From Epiperipatus broadwayi (taxonomy: Eukaryota > Onychophora > Udeonychophora > Euonychophora > Peripatidae): a stretch of 64,000 bases of DNA. Positions 34,097 through 44,500 of this stretch are shown one piece after another. The notes beneath the pieces are model-generated. The model was not told the DNA's origin and did no database searches. It was given only the letters and a program-made list of their open reading frames with translations. Each line of letters opens with the position of its first letter. The first letter of the stretch is position 1. The DNA lies in NCBI GenBank assembly GCA_028023455.1, contig JAQFVV010012405.1, forward strand, positions 7,031,334 through 7,095,333. Direction: 5' to 3'. The translations under genes were made by a program, and so were the position numbers.

Positions 34097-34866
34097 TGTA
34101 CTTCATAATCAGTCTGATTTGTAAAAAATTAGCAGAGAATGAATAGGTGATAGTTTGTACAAATTTAGTTGCAGAGGAAAAAATCTAAAAAATAAATTAT
34201 TTAGTCATAAATACAACTTTGATTAAACTTAATATCTATTTTAAGCTACACATCCTGACACTTTAAATTATTTATGTATGCATGTTTGAATGTGCATGGG
34301 AAAGTTTAAAATTTTCCAACATTAATTTAATCAATAAAAAAAAGTTTAAATTCATTTCTAAATACATTCTTATAAAAAAAAATTCTGTTAATAATTAAAT
34401 TGTCTTTCATACTTGTTTGACAACTCCTAGTTGCAGTTTGAGTTCTATTTGCAATATTTTATTTAAAAATAAAATCATTATTTTATACTGTATTTTCAAA
34501 ACTTTTAAATATATTTGTCACAAATATAAGTTTACAAATAAAACAAACTTTATAAAAAATAATATTTCAAATTTGCAAATACAGGATAAAAAGTCACAAA
34601 CTTGATAGAAATAGTAGAATAATTAAGTCATCATAAAGCAATAAAATTTCTTTTCTAGAATTTGAAATTTAACTTAGAATTATTAATATATTACAAAACT
34701 TTTGATGCAGTAATAGTAAGATTATTCCTTCTTCAGCCAATCATAACTTGATTTTTGACAGTGATTAACCATAAATATCTTTATTTTAAAATAAATATTT
34801 CTAAAATATTCTGCAAAAATAATCATAAATACGTAAATAAATTATGTATTTTTTTTATATGTCAAA

Positions 34867-34935
34867 GCATTGACCAGAAAGTGAATGTGCCAGCTGCTTG
34901 GAAGGCAGCTATGCTAACCGCTAGGCCACCAATGC
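34867..34935 (-). pseudogene. tRNA-Gly(TCC)-like sequence, degenerate T arm
   Basis: On the minus strand the 5' acceptor strand GCATTGG pairs with TCAATGC at the 3' end (six Watson-Crick pairs and a G-T). The D region reads TGGCCTAGCGGTTAGCAT. The anticodon arm GCTGC-CTTCCAA-GCAGC is perfect, with TCC as anticodon, as in glycine tRNA. The T arm is broken (CATTCACTTTC in place of a GGTTCGATTCC-type sequence), so the B box and T stem are lost. It is 69 bases long. It is therefore a decayed tRNA-Gly gene or the head of a tRNA-Gly-derived SINE. Confidence 0.7.
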
Positions 34936-35079
34936 TTTCCAAAAAAAAACATACAAGAAAAACTTTTGAGTGACAAGCTCTCTTAAAGTCCAACAGTAGA
35001 GCATTTGTTTGCTCACTTATAGTAGATTTTTATATGATACTGACATCTTAATAAATCATTAATAATTTTAGTTACTGTT

Positions 35080-35165
35080 TCTGCTCTTACATAAATGCAA
35101 AACCAGAAAATGGATGCTGCAGATAATTACAAGATAGTGAAGAAACTCCAAAAAATGAGAGCAAC
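35080..35165 (+). repeat. Dispersed repeat S5, copy 1
   Basis: ATAAATGCAAAACCAGAAAATGGATGC...AGATAATTACAAGA resembles 39180-39250 and 60890-60965. Three copies sharing GCAAAAC.(A/G)GGAAATGA and AAGATAGCTGCAAGA indicate a short repeat family of unknown type. Confidence 0.45.
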
Positions 35166-35702
35166 ATCTATTTCTTTTATGTAAAATTCATTAGAACCTA
35201 TTATAACAATAATACAATATATACAAGGAAGAGGAAAAAACCCTCTTTAATTGTATATTATATAATTTTTTATTCATTTATCATTAGCCAAGTGTTAGTT
35301 AAATTAATTGATGTTTTATATATACCCATACAGTTATATTTGTTGTAATTAATGTAATTGATTTTATATATCTTCTATTAGGTTCTTTAATATATGTTTT
35401 ATATTTTTTCCACAACCTATTTTAAATTCATAATTTAAATAATGGATATATAATGCAGATTTAGCATCTCTTCTATTAATTTCATTATTATGTTCTTTTG
35501 CTCTTTCATACTGCAATTTCCACAAGTAACTTTGTATATATTTCCTTTTTTATATTTTATACCGTCTCTTATTTTATAATTCACCTATTAATTTGCCAAG
35601 ATTTTTACTTTTTGACCATCCTATGTTAATGGTTTTAGTAATGTATGATAAATTTTAGGGAAGAATGAAAGATTTATCCAATTTTTATTATTTTTAAAGC
35701 TG
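35165..35702 (-). pseudogene. Penelope-like fragment (GIY-YIG region), minus arm
   Basis: The minus strand is homologous to 35985-36592 over nearly its whole length, including TACTTGTGGAAAT, GAAAGAGCAAAAGAACA, GAATTTAAAATAG.TTGTGG and the distal TAACTAACACTTGGCTAATG. It corresponds to the C-terminal reverse transcriptase linker and GIY-YIG domain with the 3' UTR, but it is more damaged than the plus arm (the YYG segment is deleted). Transcription would run away from the central ATT tract. No functional product is possible. Confidence 0.7.
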
Positions 35703-35703
35703 G

Positions 35704-35984
<281 letters not shown>

Positions 35985-35990
<6 letters not shown>

Positions 35991-36592
35991 TAATAAAAAA
36001 TGGATAAAACTTTCATATTTCCTTAAAATGTATCATACATTATTAAAAAAATACAAATTATATAGATAAAGCCTTAATATAGAATGGTGAAATAGTAAAA
36101 CTCTTGACAAATTAATAGGTAATTATAAAATAAAAGATATGAAATAAAAAAAAAGGGATTGCACATAAAATTACTTGTGGAAACTATAGTATGTTATACT
36201 ATGGAAATAAGGAGAATAATTAGATGAAAGAGCAAAAGAACACAGTAATGCAATTAATAGAAAAGATGATAAAGCTGTCTTATATATTCATTGTTCAATT
36301 TATGAATTTAAAATAGATTGTGGAAAAAGTATAAAACATTTAAATTATATTAAAGAACCTAATAGAAGGAAGATATATGAAACCAATTACATTAATTAAA
36401 ACAAACATAATTGTATGAATATATATATATATAAGTATCAATTAATTTAACTAACACTTGGCTAATGATAAAAGAATGGAAAATTATATTGCATACATTT
36501 ATGGAGGTTTTTTTTTTTCATCCTTGTACATATTGTATTACTGTTATAATAGGTTCTAGTTAATTTTATATATAAAAAAGATAGATGTCACT
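35985..36592 (+). pseudogene. Penelope-like fragment (RT C-terminus, GIY-YIG, 3' UTR), plus arm
   Basis: Translation with one frameshift gives KTLDKLIGNYKIKD, then CGNYSMLYYGNKEN, DERAKEHSNAINRKDDKA, YIHCSIYEFKIDCGKS and IKEPNRRKIYETN. This is the order seen in Penelope-like proteins: a linker after the RT, the (Y)YG-containing GIY-YIG start, R..EH, a Cys/His helix and a final E.N..(R)RKI block. The frameshift lies at about 36221 between NKEN and LDERAKEH, and several stops precede the nuclease. The family differs from the element at 3226-4431. It is a second, older Penelope-like lineage in the window. Confidence 0.75.
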
Positions 36593-36737
36593 ATATATGC
36601 AATGTAGATTTAAATTATAAAATAGTTCCCCACATTCATAAGGGAAAATATCAATATTTGCCAAAAATAACTTTTATATATTATTATTGTTATTATATAT
36701 ATTACATTTAATGTTTTCATGGTTATATGATGTAAAT

Positions 36738-36938
36738 AAAATAGTTTTTTGGTTAAACTGTGTGTTAGTTTTGATTAACTCCCAATGTTTTGATGAAATA
36801 GCATCCACCATTGTCAAAGTTAACTTTTCAATTGTTTTTCTTTGAAAAGTTAATATTGACAATGACTGATGCTATTTCATCAAAACATGGGGAAGTAATC
36901 AAAACTAACACATAGTTTAACCCAAAAACTGTTTTTTT
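36738..36938. mobile_element. Foldback MITE, ~93-bp arms
   Basis: Arms 36738-36830 and 36844-36938 are reverse complements (for example GATGAAATAGCATCCACCA against TGATGCTATTTCATC) with a loop of only about 13 bases. Divergence between arms is low, so insertion was fairly recent. Non-coding. Confidence 0.85.
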
Positions 36939-36959
36939 ACATATATAGTCCACCCTTAT

Positions 36960-37075
36960 GTAGACATATATTCCACCATTATTTTAAAAAGGAGGTTGCT
37001 TTGATAAAAGTTAGAGATTGTTGCTTGTTATTGATATTAGCATTATCTAAGTGTTGGCTGTTTTTTAATGATTAT
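36960..37075 (+). repeat. Dispersed repeat R1, plus copy
   Basis: AAAAAGGAGGTTGCTTTGAT...AGAGATTGTTGCTTGTTATTG...TTATCTAAGTGTTGGCTG aligns with 19640-19735. Confidence 0.65.
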
Positions 37076-37724
37076 ATATATATACACATATATAATTAGT
37101 GCATTTATATAAAGATATTTTTATACATTATATAATTTATTTAAATATGTATAAAATGATTATGTATGTGTGTATTAAAAACATATACTATATAATACTT
37201 TATTTTATGTTATTTATTTTTAGTAATGTCATAATTTTTATATGTCATTTGAAAATAAATTGTGTATTATATATGTACATAATGAACTTACATATGTGTG
37301 TTAAAACATCTGTAATATACATATATAAAATAGAAAAAGTAACAACGAACAACAAAATCAGAAATAGGAAAGATAAAATAGCAGAGTCGTATAATGTCTT
37401 TTTGGATACAAATCATAAATAAATTGCATAAAAATAATACATTTTTAAAAATACAGCAACAAATATTAAAATTAATATTTAGAATGCAAACATTAAACAA
37501 TCAAACAATTACATATAGAAATGACAAAGCTTTCACCAAACAAATGCAAAATAATCACTGCATAAAAAAGTGATCAGAAAAAAGAAAAAATTTGGATAGT
37601 GGTATGACTATAAACAGCATTCGGTCACATGCTTTAGTCAAACAATATCTTTCAGAAAAAATATTTTTGAACGTATTTGTAATATTTTAAATACAAGTAT
37701 CTGGAGTCTAGATATAATATAGGG

Positions 37725-37915
37725 GATTTGAACACAGACTTTCAAGTTCCTGTTATCGATCTACTCTCTCTCAAATTGATACATATGATCACACACATGG
37801 GCAAAATATAAACGATCTCCAGTATTCGAGATCATTTATCTTTTTCACAAGTGTGTACGTGTATCGGTTGTATGAGATAGAATAGATGCTGAAGGGGGCT
37901 TGAAAGTTTTTGAGT
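37725..37915. repeat. Inverted pair of H1 repeat fragments, ribozyme lost
   Basis: The left part (GGGGATTTGAACACAGACTTTC, TCGATCTACTCTCTCTCAA) is the reverse complement of the downstream part of H1. The right part (TTTATCTTTTTCACAAGTGTG, GTATCGGTTGTATGAGATAGA) is the same region in plus orientation. The junction lies where the hammerhead would be, and the CTGATGA core is absent. Confidence 0.6.
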
Positions 37916-37990
37916 GTATTTGTAAATAGAGTTTTTTACTTAATTTTTTTAATTAATATTTGAGCACTTGAAGACGCTGAATATTAAAAA

Positions 37991-38347
37991 CTTAACAGTG
38001 AAAGTCTTAATGTAGTATGCTTAACATACTTTCAATATCTTTGTCATAATACCATAATAGCAGTGACTGAATAAATTGTGGGTGGAGAGTGTAATATAAG
38101 TATCATGCTATTTATATTACATCCTCTGCCCACAATTTATTTATTTATTCCTATCATTATGATATCTTGACAAAGATACATCCTCCACCCACAATTTAAT
38201 TATTCATTGTTATGATTATGATATCATGATAAAGGTATTGGTGCTTATATTACACTCTCCACTCACAATTCAGTCATTTCTAGGATTATGATATGAAACA
38301 AAGATATTGAAAGCATGCTAAGTATACAAGATTGTTTCACTGTTAAG
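37991..38347. mobile_element. Foldback element with internal repeated motif
   Basis: Outer arms CTTAACAGTGAAA and TTTCACTGTTAAG pair, and the motif CCACCCACAATTTA / TAAATTGTGGGTGG occurs four times in alternating orientation around TATTACA(C/T)(C/T)CTC. It is a palindrome built from repeated smaller palindromes. Confidence 0.75.
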
Positions 38348-39170
38348 CTGTTCTTATTTGTTGTCTCCAAGCTCCCAAATGTTAATTACAATTTCTTAAG
38401 AAAAGTAAATGAATGGATTATAATTTTTAAAGAAAATTGTATTTTAAAATACATTTAAAAAAATAAAAGTGTTTAATATTTGATTTCTTTTATTGATAAA
38501 GTATGCCTATATTTTAGAATCTTTAATATAAGATGTTCTTATTTTGACAGCCATTAGCATTTAATCAGCTTAATTTTAAACTTTTATTTTATCAAGTTTA
38601 TCTTCATTCTTTACTATATTTTCACAATTTTTAAATTAGAACAATAACTTTTTTCTTATTGAATAATTACCACATTGCCAATAAAAAAATTTTTTTTTTT
38701 TAGTTCAGTTACTAAAACCTAAACAAATTATTTTCAGATCACATAAAGCTAATGAAATTCTCTTTAAACTTTAAAATTCTTTTTATAATTATTATAAAAT
38801 GTCAAAAAATGCTAAAATTAATATAAATGCTATAGTTAATATGAATGCATTTCTTTTTTTCAGCCAATTGCATGTTATACTTATACACTATTGATTTCTC
38901 TTGATATTATTGAATAAAATCTGAATTTTATTACACTATTTTTCTCAAAAAATAAATATAACAAATATTTTGCAGAATTAATCATAAATATATATTTTTA
39001 TTTTCAAAAATTAAACAAATTCATGAATACACTTAAATGCTCTTATGATTAGTGAACAATAAACTATTAATCAGTGATGATGTCTTATCATTTTTAGATT
39101 TATCTGCCAATTATTCTCATTTTTGAGATTTTTTCTTTAGATTAATAAATCAATATTATTTTATTTCCAG
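38348..39170. other. AT-rich stretch, nothing recognised
   Basis: No frame or repeat was recognised. A pyrimidine tract ending in TTTTTTTCAG at about 38853-38863 is splice-acceptor-like, but no open exon or donor follows. Confidence 0.4.
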
Positions 39171-39174
39171 TTTT

Positions 39175-39260
39175 TATGTCAAATAAATGCAAAACTGGGA
39201 AATGAAAACTAAAGATAGCTGCAAGAGAATGAGTTGACCAAAAATGACAAGTCCAAGAAA
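39175..39260 (+). repeat. Dispersed repeat S5, copy 2
   Basis: CAAATAAATGCAAAACTGGG...CTAAAGATAGCTGCAAGAGAATGA matches 35080-35165 and 60890-60965. Confidence 0.45.
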
Positions 39261-39769
39261 TTGTGAAAGAAATTATCAAAATGTTTAATGTTGATTCCAT
39301 AAAATACAAAATTATTCATAAATACTAACTGGAATTAATGTTAAAACAAAATATTTACTTGTTTTTGTGAAATGAAATTTAAAAAGAAAAACAATAAAAC
39401 TATTTTGTACAGCTGATGTAAAATATAGTATACTCTAAAACAAAAATTAAAAATTCATGCCTTGTGATAATATTTTTTATAAATGGACTGGATCTATCTC
39501 TTAGTGAAAAATGTAACTAAAATGTACATATATTACAAACTGAGTGAAAGCTTTATCATAGGCCTACACTATCAGAATAGGATTCTTTGTAAACTCAATT
39601 TTAATAACTTCTCTTTCAAAGTAACTCAGACTTTTGAGTTAATAGACAGATAATTTTTTTTTTATCAGTATTACAACTATTTTTGCTTTTAATCTTCATA
39701 ATTTTCAACATATAATGTTTTGTATTACATATATCCTTGACTTCACTTAAGAAGTCATTATTCATGTTT

Positions 39770-40055
39770 TGCAACCATAAGTCAATCTGGTAAAATGCAT
39801 TCATTAGTCTACACAGGGTGGAGTAGTTGCCATCTAACATCGGCTTCCCAGGATTGATTCTGGCACTCACAGTTTTGGCACTTTAACTTTTTATGAACTT
39901 CCGATTAATAAATCCATAAGCCATTTTTTACCTTGCCCTGTTTACTGCAGTTGGTAGAGCATCCAAATTTAGATCGGGAGGTCCCATGATCAATTCTGAC
40001 ACTCACATGTCTGACACTTAAACTTCTTATGAACTCCTGAGCAATAATGTCATAT
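39770..40055 (+). repeat. Two adjacent SINE-like S1 copies
   Basis: The second unit begins CTGTTTACTGCAGTTGGTAGAGCATCC, a tRNA-like head with a good A box (TGGTAGAGC), then GATCAATTCTGACACTCACA and GAACTCCTGAGCAATAA. The first unit (39770-39925) shares the GATTGATTCTGGCACTCACA, TTGGCACTTTAACTTTTTATG and TAATAAATCCATAAGCC blocks. They lie head to tail with almost no spacer, so either one inserted into the tail of the other or they spread as a dimer. Confidence 0.65.
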
Positions 40056-40369
40056 GCCTTTTTTTAAATACATTCATGAAACATTTTTATAAAAATGTAA
40101 AGGCATATTTGAAAAAAAGGCTGCTGCAGTTTAAATAATAGCTATTTGCTTTATGGTACTTCATTTTAATCATGCTGCTTTTAAATAATGCATTTTTATT
40201 GTTTTTGGAACTTATTAGCAATATGCATTCAATAATTGAGACCAAAAGTATTGTGAATGTCTGTTTTCTGGGGAACAATCACTATGGTAATTATGCATAA
40301 TTTAACTAAATGGCATTTACATCTAGCAGTTATGATAAAACTTTTCCTGAATATATATGTGTATATATA

Positions 40370-40687
40370 GAGCTCACAAAATAAGCTCTTAAAAAGCTTA
40401 GAGAATATCCCAACCCCAGACTGTTTTTTGCTACTAGTGTCATATCTGAACTTAGTTCAGTCCCATATGGCTATTTAAGTTAGATAGCTGGATTGAAAGA
40501 CATTTATGTCTGAAATTTTCAGATTTTCTACTTAATAGTTATACATTAGATAAAGTGCTGGGCTTGTCCTGGTATTTTAAATCTAATACTTAAATATCCT
40601 AGCACCTCACTGATGACACCAGTAACAGAAACCAGTCTGGGGTTGGGGATATTCTCAAAGCTTGTTAAGAGCTTATTTTGCAAGCTC
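40370..40687. mobile_element. MITE with ~50-bp terminal inverted repeats, family M3
   Basis: GAGCTCACAAAATAAGCTC...GAGAATATCCCAACCCCAGACTG at the left is mirrored by CTGGGGTTGGGGATATTCTC...GAGCTTATTTTGCAAGCTC at the right. The interior of about 200 bp includes CTGAAATTTTCAGATTTTC, also seen in SINE-like S3, and has no frame. Confidence 0.8.
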
Positions 40688-41698
40688 TATATATAACATT
40701 TGTAAATACAAGCTTATTAAATTTGGTCATGTGACATCTGACTTTTTGTAATATATATATTCTATCTTCTATGCAATTTTTAAATAATCAAATTGCTTTC
40801 ATACACAAACTTTTAATCCTTTTTTGGATATTAATCATAATCAAATTGAGACATATTGCTTTTTTAATATGCATTCTTCAGTTGAATAGGGTTTATAGCA
40901 AAATAAAACTAATTGTTAGCATAATTTCTATTTGATGCATTATATTAGCTGCATTTCTGAAGCATATTCTGGTGACACTATGGTTTCTTTGATCTTATCT
41001 TCAGCCTCTTATGATTATCTGTTGCAAAAGTTTTCCAATTTTGCATTAATTTGATGGCAGAATTTTGAAACTAAAATATACATTGATTTATTAGTTTAAA
41101 ATACCCTGAAGATGGTAGTATCATATAGATATCTTAATAAAAACAAACTGTCAATGGTGCTGATTCATAGATTCTTTGTTTTCAGACCCCAAGAATATTT
41201 ATATGACTTCTTAATATCATCATTTTTTTGTTTCACTTTAAAAAGAAAAAATTATGTTTTCCATGGTTTATTTATATATTTAGAAATATTTCTGCAAAAT
41301 ATTTATAAAATATTTATTTAAAAAATATTCCAAGATTACACTCAGATTTTATTTCAAATTGTGATGTGAAACATGATGAGAGAATTGTAATAAGAGAAAA
41401 CAGCAAGCTATAATATAATGGACTGAAAATGAAATGTCTGTATTATGACTGTATAATTATTTTTTGTCATATTTTAATAACTATAAGTAGAAACTTAAGT
41501 TTACATAGAATTTAATTAGATTTATGGTAATCTGAACAATAATTTATTAGGTTTGTTTTATCAACAATTGCAAAAGAAGAAAAGGCATTGTTATGATTAT
41601 GTAAATGATTAAATTCATAGTCTATTTCTTTATTTACCATTATTAGAAACACTGTGATTATTATGTTGACAAATATTTTGCTTCTGTTTACTCTAGAT

Positions 41699-42598
41699 CA
41701 GTGGTGCTCAACCTTTTCTCACTTGTGACCCCATCATCATCATCATCATCAACCATTATCAATCCACTGCAGGATGAAGGTCTCTCCAAGTTTAATCCAT
41801 CTTCTCTGATCTTTAGCTTCTCTTCTCCACAACACCCCTGCACATTTTCTTAATTCATCCATCCATCTCACATGTGGTCTCTTTCTGGGTCTTTTACAAT
41901 CTCTTGGAATCCAGTTTAAAATTTTAATTGTCCATCTATTATCATCTCTTCTAGCAATATGTCCAGCCCAACTCCATTTCAATCTTTTAATTTTTTCAAT
42001 ACTCATACTGAAATTTTACATATTATAAATTGTTATAATCGTTATAAACATATAAGGAAAATAATAATAAAAGTTGTTTTACAACATATGAATATATATA
42101 TATATGTTATATTTCAGTATATATGATTTGATATAAGATCTTTGAAAAAACTGCATATTAACAAAAAATGTATAATAATACTTGGTTGTTAGAAGATCTG
42201 TTATTTTGTAACAATGACAACTTTTTTAATCTATTTTAGAAAATGTGTACATTCAAGAACATAGAACCATGTATCAATGTTAGGAGGATACTAAACAAAG
42301 AATAAAACTCTGAGAGTGAATAAGAAAAATGAGAACTGTATAAGAGAGGTGCCATTATTATGTAATATTTATACAATGCAAATAGGAATATAAAGAAGGA
42401 AGTGTTTAAACACAAAAGTGGTCAGACATACAATAATGAGTTAAGCAGTTTTCATGTATTTTTTAATAATGTTTAGGCTTTTCTTTTTTCAATTAAAAAT
42501 TAATTATCCAACGTGAAAACTTTTCAAAATTTTCATGAGCCCCAACAATTTTTCTGCAACCCTTTGAAGAGTCATGACCCATAGATTGTGCACCACTA
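41699..42598. mobile_element. hAT-type non-autonomous element carrying a nested RTE tail
   Basis: The left end CAGTGGTGCTCAACCTTTTC and right end TGACCCATAGATTGTGCACCACTA are imperfect inverted repeats of hAT/Charlie style. Flanks CTCTAGAT (41691-41698) and CTATAGGT (42599-42606) fit an eight-base target duplication with two changes. Inside, an RTE LINE tail (41733-42006) interrupts the left part, and the remaining 590 bp are AT-rich without a transposase frame. Confidence 0.7.
41733..42006 (-). pseudogene. RTE-type LINE 3' tail, 85-codon open C-terminus
   Basis: On the minus strand the frame encodes the C-terminal end of the LINE polyprotein: IERIKRL-like start, LKWSWAGHIARRDDNRW, PRKRPHVRWMDEL, AKDQRRWIKLGETF and ILQWID, then stop and a (GATGAT)n tail. 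It is the least damaged of five copies in the window (26764, 43985, 50284, 53160), so its insertion is relatively young. It is 5'-truncated, as is usual for LINEs copied by target-primed reverse transcription, and sits inside a hAT element. Confidence 0.85.
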
Positions 42599-43197
42599 CT
42601 ATAGGTACAGTATTTGTTCTCCTGTTATCATAATTATTGTATAATTCTATCAAATGATAATAAACCAAATTATATAAACTTTCTTGATAATTAGCACTCT
42701 TCTGGTAAGATTTACTGGAGATCGTTACAAATTTCAGAAACTTTTTTTTTCAGGAATAACTATCTAATATTCACTAATTTCCTAATGCTTACATAATTTG
42801 TTCTAGAAATAAAGATATAAATTTAACAATTATTCACTTTAACTTTGTTTAAGGAGAAGCTTTCATTCATTATACCATCATCTCCTGCTTAACACATTAA
42901 AATAGAATAGGAATGACTTGAAATATACTTTATATATGATTCACTTAATCATGCAAATCTTATATTATATTTAACATTCTCTTTTTTCATCATACTAAAC
43001 AATATTTTACATATATAGTTTAATTTTTCTGTTTTGTCTTCAAAGTGATCTCTTATTGTATGTATATTGTTTATCTACTTCGAATTTTTCCAAATGGCTT
43101 TTGTTCAGAAGATTATAAGAATTAGTCACCCTCTAGTGTTTTTATTGTGTACTACAACCTTTTATTGGCCTTATTTGTTTATTATGGTAACCAAGTG

Positions 43198-43220
43198 TTT
43201 GTTGTTGTTGTTGTTGTTGT
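43198..43220 (+). repeat. (TTG)n microsatellite
   Basis: About seven TTG units run into a T tract. Confidence 0.9.
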
Positions 43221-43879
43221 TTTTTTTGGACAATGGAAATAAATTTCGTAAATTAATAACATTATTATACGTAAACACAATAATTCTTTTTTTTTTTCCA
43301 AACCAGGCATCGTAAACAACAATTTTTACATTTTATTTATTTTTTAATGGCATAGAAATGTAATTAGAATGACATTATGGAACTGTTTATTTCCATATTT
43401 TATAATTACCAAAGGCTTTTAGTTTAATTTTGTTGAAAATTTAATAAAGCTTGCTCATTCTTGCTTTCTTATTAATTAGATAAACTAATTGTTTTTCTTT
43501 CTTTTTAAAATATATATATATATAAATTTTGGTAAATGTAATGTAAAATACTATTTATAAAAATAGATTTTGTTTTTAATAATTAATATAAAGCTTTAAT
43601 TAGGATTTTATTATGTAATATATAATTCAGCAACCCTTAAATGAAAGACCGCAGGATGATCAGCTGCTTTATAGGAGAATAACGGAAGAGAAGATATCAC
43701 ACCTCAGAGTTATCATTTCAGATAGTGAGAGTTTGGGTAGATTTTCTTTCTTATTATATCCCATAGATAAGAATGGTTATATATTTATGTAGTGATCACT
43801 AATGGATATTTAGCTGAGTTGTCTAAGGGCAAGATAATTAATCTGTCTTATTGTTACCTGACCTGAAAATTTTTTAGGT

Positions 43880-43925
43880 TTACCTGATTAGGACTTGAAC
43901 TCAGATCAGAAGCATGTTGGCTTAA
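43880..43925 (-). repeat. Possible tRNA-like SINE head
   Basis: The minus strand reads AAGAGCATTAAGCCAACATG...TCTGAGTTCAAGTCC, with a B-box-like GAGTTCAAGTCC and a tRNA-like spacing. No body was recognised. Confidence 0.35.
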
Positions 43926-43984
43926 TGCTCTTTTATTATGTCCCAAATCTGTTATTTTATAATAACATCACTATATTTTTTTCC

Positions 43985-44500
43985 AATCATTATTGATCAC
44001 TGCAGGATGAATCATTTTCAAGTGTAATCCATTTTTTCTTATCTATAGCATGTCTTTTTTACATCACTAAAGAAAATATCCTTAGCTCATTTATCCATTA
44101 CATGATCACCATTTCTTATGCTTGCTCATAACTGTTATTAAAACAAGAAAAACTCTCCATACAGCAGTGCCACTCAGTACAAGTTTCTCACTGATAAAAG
44201 CCACAAGCTAGAAATTAGTCTGAGGATATTGGATGAGTAAGCACTAGATAGGGATTTTATGCACGACCCTTCTGTAATCCATTGACTACTCTGGCTTGCA
44301 CTGATTGGCACTATTGTATGGAGAGTTTTGCCTGTTTCTCATCCATCTCCTGCAATTATTTTTTTTCTAATTCATTTATAACATTTCAGCATCCAGTTTA
44401 AAACTTCACTCATTTATTTAGTGTCATCACTTCTAGAAGTCTGTCTAGCCCAGCTCACATTTCAATCTCTTTAATTTTTTCAATAATATCTTTTTGTCTA
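43985..44500 (-). pseudogene. RTE-type LINE tail split by a MITE
   Basis: The pieces 43985-44150 (GATCACTGCAGGATGAATC) and 44327-44500 (CTTCTAGAAGTCTGTCTAGC, CCAGCTCACATTTCAATCTC) together resemble the minus-strand RTE tail found at 41733-42006. The MITE at 44152-44326 lies between them. The copy is more diverged than the other tails and has no open frame. Confidence 0.65.
44152..44326. mobile_element. MITE family M4 (~175 bp) inside an RTE tail
   Basis: The ends ACTCTCCATACAGCAGTGCC and GGCACTATTGTATGGAGAGT are inverted over about 30 bp. The interior has AAATTAGTCTGAGGATATTGG and AGCACTAGATAGGG, shared with 48180-49400 and 61390-61722. The sequence before it (ACCATTTCTTATGCTTGC) also belongs to this family at 48.2 and 48.7 kb, so the real boundary may lie further left. 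Confidence 0.7.

Noticed and set aside
37099-37422. 107-codon frame as a membrane protein gene
   Set aside because: Low-complexity I/Y/M-rich translation of AT-rich sequence, no motif, overlapped by an equally poor minus-strand frame.
38853-38940. Exon after TTTTTTTCAG
   Set aside because: No donor and early stops in the frames; T-rich tracts followed by AG are common by chance here.
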